Positions 60,656 through 64,000 of a stretch of 64,000 bases of DNA are shown here, piece by piece (the stretch's first letter is position 1; each line of letters begins with the position of its first letter). The stretch comes from Duganella sp. BJB480 (GTDB taxonomy: Bacteria > Pseudomonadota > Gammaproteobacteria > Burkholderiales > Burkholderiaceae_D). The notes below the pieces were generated by a model, which saw nothing but the letters and a program-made list of their open reading frames with translations, was not told where the DNA came from and ran no database searches. A program made the translations under genes and the position numbers. The DNA lies in contig QVIN01000002.1 of NCBI GenBank assembly GCA_003416985.1, positions 434,001-498,000 on the forward strand. The letters are read 5' to 3'.

Positions 60656-61912
60656 ATGATCACGTCGCGCGAGCAGGCGCTCGCACTGGATCGCGACGAT
60701 GAACTGGCGCATCTGCGGGACCGTTTCGAACTGCCCGAAGGTGTGGTCTACCTCGATGGCAATTCGCTGGGCGCCTTGCCGAAGTCCACCGCCTCGCACC
60801 TGGAGCAGGTGGTCAGACGCGAATGGGGCCAGGGTTTGATCGGCAGCTGGAACGAGGCTGGCTGGGTCCATTTACCTGAGCGTGTCGGCGACAAGATCGC
60901 CACCCTGGTCGGCGCCAACCCGGGGGAACTGGTGGTCGCCGATTCGACGTCGGTCAATGTCTACAAGGCCTTGAGCGCCGCGCTGACACTTGCGCTGACC
61001 GAACGGCCGGCACGGCGCCGCATTCTGTCGGAGCGTCACAACTTCCCTACCGATCTGTACATCGCGGAGAGCCTGGCGCGGCAGCACAGCTGCGAGCTGG
61101 TGCTGGCGGAAACGCCCGACCAGATTCCCCACCTGCTGGCGCAAGGCGGCGTTGCCGTCATGATGCTGACCCATGTGAACTACCGGACCGGCCGCATGCA
61201 CGACATGGCGGCGTTGAACGCGCAAGCGCGCCAGGCCGGAGTATTGACGCTGTGGGACCTGGCGCACTCGGCCGGCGCCGTTCCCGTTGACCTGAACGGA
61301 GACGATGCCGACTTCGCCGTCGGCTGCGGCTACAAATACCTGAACGGCGGCCCCGGCGCGCCGGCATTCGTCTGGGCCCACCGCAGGCATGCCGACCGCT
61401 GCACGCAACCGTTAAGCGGATGGTTCGGCCACGCGCATCCTTTCACCTTCACGCCAGCCTACGAGCCCGCATCGGGCAGCGCGCGCTTCCTCTGCGGGAC
61501 ACCGGCGGTGCTGGCCATGGCCGCATTGGAATGCGGCGTCGACACTGTGCTGGCCGCCGGCGGCATGGCGGTGTTGCGGCGCAAATCGCTTGCATTGACG
61601 CGTCTGTTCATCGAACTGGTCGATACGCATTGCAAGGAACACCGGCTGAAGCTGGTGACGCCGCGCGACGAGGCGCACCGGGGCAGCCAGGTCTGCCTGG
61701 CGCACGAGGACGGCGCCTATCCCATCATGCAGGCGCTGATCGCCCACGGCGTCGTGGGCGACTTCCGTGCGCCGGACATCCTGCGCTTCGGCTTCACGCC
61801 CTTGTACACGCGGTACGTCGATGTCTGGGACGCGGCGCAGGAGCTGGCCAGGGTACTCGACAGCGGCGACTGGCGCCAGGCCCGCTTCGCGCGCAAGGGA
61901 GCCGTCACATGA
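60656..61912 (+). CDS. kynU: Kynureninase
   Basis: From the ATG at 60656 the protein has 418 residues, the usual length (about 416), beginning [11 protein letters not shown]. The in-frame extension to 60530 adds 42 residues that are the remnant of the neighbouring synthase. The conserved blocks [31 protein letters not shown] and the PLP-lysine region [16 protein letters not shown] are present. It cleaves L-kynurenine (or hydroxykynurenine) to anthranilate and alanine. Its only ribosome-site candidate (AGGAATC) lies inside the pseudogene. It couples to kynA by ATGA overlap. Confidence 0.92.
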   Translation: MITSREQALALDRDDELAHLRDRFELPEGVVYLDGNSLGALPKSTASHLEQVVRREWGQGLIGSWNEAGWVHLPERVGDKIATLVGANPGELVVADSTSVNVYKALSAALTLALTERPARRRILSERHNFPTDLYIAESLARQHSCELVLAETPDQIPHLLAQGGVAVMMLTHVNYRTGRMHDMAALNAQARQAGVLTLWDLAHSAGAVPVDLNGDDADFAVGCGYKYLNGGPGAPAFVWAHRRHADRCTQPLSGWFGHAHPFTFTPAYEPASGSARFLCGTPAVLAMAALECGVDTVLAAGGMAVLRRKSLALTRLFIELVDTHCKEHRLKLVTPRDEAHRGSQVCLAHEDGAYPIMQALIAHGVVGDFRAPDILRFGFTPLYTRYVDVWDAAQELARVLDSGDWRQARFARKGAVT

Positions 61913-62742
61913 AGCGCGACACCGTCCATGAAGAAGGCGCCAAGCTCGATTTTTCGCGCGACATGAGCTACGGCGACTATCTCCATTTAGATCGGGTCCT
62001 CGATGCCCAACATCCGCTGTCGGCCGACCGCAATGAAATGCTGTTTATCGTCCAGCATCAGGTGAGCGAGTTGTGGATGAAACTGATGCTCCATGAGCTG
62101 CGTGGCGCGGTCGATTGCCTTGCAGGCGACCAGTGCGCGCCGGCCTTGAAGATGCTGTCCCGCGTGTCGCACATCATGGCGCAGATGGTGCAGGCGTGGG
62201 ACGTCCTGTCCACCATGACACCGCCGGAATACGCGGCCGTGCGGCCATACCTGTCCAACAGTTCCGGCTTCCAGAGCTGGCAGTACCGGGCGCTTGAATT
62301 TTTGATGGGTAACAAGAATGCCGCCATGCTGACGCCGCACCAGCACCATCCCGCAAGGCTGCAACAGGTCCGGTCCGCTTATGACCAGCCTTCGCTGTAC
62401 GACCAGGCCCTGCGGCTTCTTGCACGGCGCGGCTTGCCTGTGCCCGAAACACATACCCGGCGCGACTGGTGCGCGCCCTACCAGCCCAGCCCGGAGGTCG
62501 AAGCAGCATGGCGCGCCGTGTATGCGGCACCGCACCAGTATTGGGACCTGTACCAGCTGGCGGAAAAACTGACCGATATCGAGCAGGCCTTGCGGCTGTG
62601 GCGCTTCCGGCACGTCAGCACGGTCGAGCGCGTCATCGGCTTCAAACGCGGCACCGGCGGCACTTCCGGCGTCGACTACCTGCGGCGCGTATTGGACCAG
62701 GTGATGTTTCCCGAATTGTGGAGCCTCCGCACGACGCTATGA
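61909..62742 (+). CDS. kynA: Tryptophan 2,3-dioxygenase
   Basis: This 277-residue protein has the haem tryptophan dioxygenase features [45 protein letters not shown] and [17 protein letters not shown]. It opens the indole ring of L-tryptophan to N-formylkynurenine. The formamidase (kynB) that should link it to kynureninase is not in the window. Translation is coupled to kynU by ATGA. In most betaproteobacteria the order is kynBUA and separate from peptidase genes, so this context is unusual. Confidence 0.93.
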   Translation: MKRDTVHEEGAKLDFSRDMSYGDYLHLDRVLDAQHPLSADRNEMLFIVQHQVSELWMKLMLHELRGAVDCLAGDQCAPALKMLSRVSHIMAQMVQAWDVLSTMTPPEYAAVRPYLSNSSGFQSWQYRALEFLMGNKNAAMLTPHQHHPARLQQVRSAYDQPSLYDQALRLLARRGLPVPETHTRRDWCAPYQPSPEVEAAWRAVYAAPHQYWDLYQLAEKLTDIEQALRLWRFRHVSTVERVIGFKRGTGGTSGVDYLRRVLDQVMFPELWSLRTTL

Positions 62743-62770
62743 ACCACCCTTTCAACCTCGGAATGAACCC

Positions 62771-63142
62771 ATGACCAACAACACCCTTCCCTTCTCCAAA
62801 TGGCGCCGCGCCGGCGGCCTGGTTTTCCTGTCGGGCGAACTGCCTCTCGGCCCGGAAGGCGCCATGCCATCCGGTATCGAAGCCCAGACCCATCTCACGC
62901 TGCAGCGCATCGGCGCGACGTTGGCCGGACTCGGGCTGGATCTGCGCGACGTGGTTCAGGCGACGGTCCACCTGACCCATGCCGAAGACTTTTCGGCGTT
63001 TAATGTGGCGTACCAGCAGCATTTCAAAGCGCCCTACCCGGTCCGCACCACCGTTGTTGCACCGCTCGTGCTGCCGGGCGCGCGGGTGGAAATCACCGTG
63101 GTCGCCGCCGAAACGCCTGCGACAAGCACGGGCGGCCAATGA
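62771..63142 (+). CDS. RidA-family enamine/imine deaminase
   Basis: A 123-residue RidA/YjgF/UK114 protein with FLSGELPLGPEG, DVVQATVHLT and the C-terminal YPVRTTVVAPLVLPGARVEI (in part: PVRTTVV, GARVEI) containing the conserved Arg and Glu. RidA enzymes hydrolyse reactive imines such as those released by amino-acid oxidases. It lies directly before a DadA-like oxidase with 4-nt overlap, so it probably handles the imino acid made by that enzyme. Confidence 0.88.
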   Translation: MTNNTLPFSKWRRAGGLVFLSGELPLGPEGAMPSGIEAQTHLTLQRIGATLAGLGLDLRDVVQATVHLTHAEDFSAFNVAYQQHFKAPYPVRTTVVAPLVLPGARVEITVVAAETPATSTGGQ

Positions 63143-64000
63143 AGCAAGCAATCCTCGTGATCGGCGCGGGCATGGTGGGAACCTGCACTGCGCTTGAGCT
63201 ACGGTTACGCGGGCATCACGTGACGCTGCTCGACAAACGCGGGCCTGGCCAGGAGACGTCCTACGGCAACGCCGGCGTGATACAACGCGAAGCGGTGGAG
63301 CCCTACCCGATGCCGCGCGGCGCCGGTTTTTTGCTGATGGCGGCGCTCGGCCGGGATCCAAGCGTCAGCTATCACCCGGCGGCCGTACTGGCGGTGCTGC
63401 CCAAGCTTTGGCAATACTGGCGGGCGTCGGCGCCCGGCCGTCATGGCGCGATCAGCCGCCACTATGCCGCGCTGATCGCCCATTCGACAAGCGAACATGC
63501 GCGCCTGCTGCGGCTCGCCGATGCGGACGACCTGGTGAGGCGCTCCGGGCTGCGTCTGGCCTTCCGCAGCGGCCAGCCGTTCGCGCAGGCACTGGCGGAT
63601 GCCGCGCGCCTGCAGCGCGACCATGGCATCAGCTTCCAGGCGTTCGATGGCGCTGAACTCGCCCGGGTCGAGCCTGCCTTCCGCAGGACGCTGGCGGGTG
63701 CCGTGCACTGGTCAGACTCGTGGAGCGTGACGGATCCGGGCAGGCTGGTGGAACGCTACGCGGCCCTGTTCCAGCGCAATGGCGGTCGGTTCGTCCACGG
63801 CGATGGCTCGACCTTGCGGCGCCACGGCGCCGCATGGCAGGTCGACAGCGCGGACGGCACCATCGACGCGGCTCAGGCGGTCATCGCGCTGGGGCCCTGG
63901 GCCGAAAGCTTCACGCAACGCCTTGGCTACCGCCTGCCGTTGTTCGTCAAACGCGGCTACCATCGCCACTACGCCGATGGCGCCATGCCTTCCGTTCCCA
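63139..64000 (+). CDS. DadA-like FAD-dependent D-amino-acid oxidase/dehydrogenase, partial
   Basis: The ATG at 63139 overlaps the ridA stop (ATGA), and the frame stays open to the end of the window (287 codons so far; family length about 410-430). It starts with the FAD-binding fold VIGAGMVGTCTALELRLRGH and TLLDKRGPGQETSYGNAG (in part: IGAGMVG, ETSYGNAG). It resembles DadA, which oxidises D-amino acids to keto acids at the inner membrane. The C-terminal third is outside the window. It completes a set of D-residue-handling functions in this operon. Confidence 0.82.
   Translation, partial: MKQAILVIGAGMVGTCTALELRLRGHHVTLLDKRGPGQETSYGNAGVIQREAVEPYPMPRGAGFLLMAALGRDPSVSYHPAAVLAVLPKLWQYWRASAPGRHGAISRHYAALIAHSTSEHARLLRLADADDLVRRSGLRLAFRSGQPFAQALADAARLQRDHGISFQAFDGAELARVEPAFRRTLAGAVHWSDSWSVTDPGRLVERYAALFQRNGGRFVHGDGSTLRRHGAAWQVDSADGTIDAAQAVIALGPWAESFTQRLGYRLPLFVKRGYHRHYADGAMPSVP

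Overview
The window is GC-rich (by eye well above 60%), densely coded Gram-negative DNA. It carries a PEP-CTERM protein, two TonB-dependent receptors, a flavin halogenase embedded among glycoside hydrolases, and betaproteobacterial-looking chemotaxis and GGDEF proteins. Together these suggest a Massilia/Duganella-type Oxalobacteraceae plant-polymer degrader. This placement is inferred from gene content; no rRNA, tRNA, CRISPR array or insertion sequence was seen.

Region 1 (1-32.7 kb) is a plant cell-wall polysaccharide locus that best fits fucosylated xyloglucan. It holds a GH74 lipoprotein, a GH5 lipoprotein, a GH3 enzyme with a PA14 insert, two GH42 enzymes, a GH35-like and a GH2 beta-galactosidase, GH51, GH39, two GH29 alpha-L-fucosidases, and a beta-helix protein resembling GH141. 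With them sit a large TonB-dependent receptor, a tryptophan-halogenase-like flavoprotein, a PEP-CTERM protein and a soluble poly-HAMP chemoreceptor. No GH31 alpha-xylosidase lies inside the window. Several of its promoters share a candidate operator (GTTGGTGRTTTT, a three-base spacer, AATTGCGG), usually 50-75 nt upstream of the start codon.

Region 2 (32.7-48.2 kb) catabolises the released deoxysugar. Two divergent operons start at about 39.75 kb. Leftward: a split UxaA-type dehydratase, an aldo/keto reductase, a FAH-family hydrolase, FucP and an SDR. Rightward: a zinc dehydrogenase, a mannitol/tagaturonate-type reductase, a PfkB kinase, a lactonase and a GntR regulator. A sugar mutarotase and a second GntR regulator sit beside them, and a GH97-GH29 operon follows. 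The set covers an oxidative L-fucose pathway to pyruvate plus lactate. It also covers a plausible L-galactose branch (L-galactonate, tagaturonate, altronate, KDG, KDPG). The 39.75 kb promoter and the GH97 promoter share a nearly identical 33-nt element.

Region 3 (48.2-51.6 kb) is a miscellaneous stretch: a PAS-GAF-GGDEF protein, a frameshifted small gene, a Gly/Cys-rich protein and an unknown secreted protein.

Region 4 (51.6-64 kb) is an unusual TetR-controlled island. It has a TonB-dependent receptor, a dipeptide epimerase, a D-aminopeptidase-like serine hydrolase, an MFS transporter, an M81 (MlrC-like) peptidase, a decayed alpha-oxoamine synthase, kynureninase, tryptophan 2,3-dioxygenase, RidA and a DadA-like flavin oxidase that runs off the right edge. 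The combination suggests import and dismantling of a tryptophan- and D-amino-acid-containing peptide. Two matching candidate TetR operators flank it. It is the best candidate here for an undescribed system.
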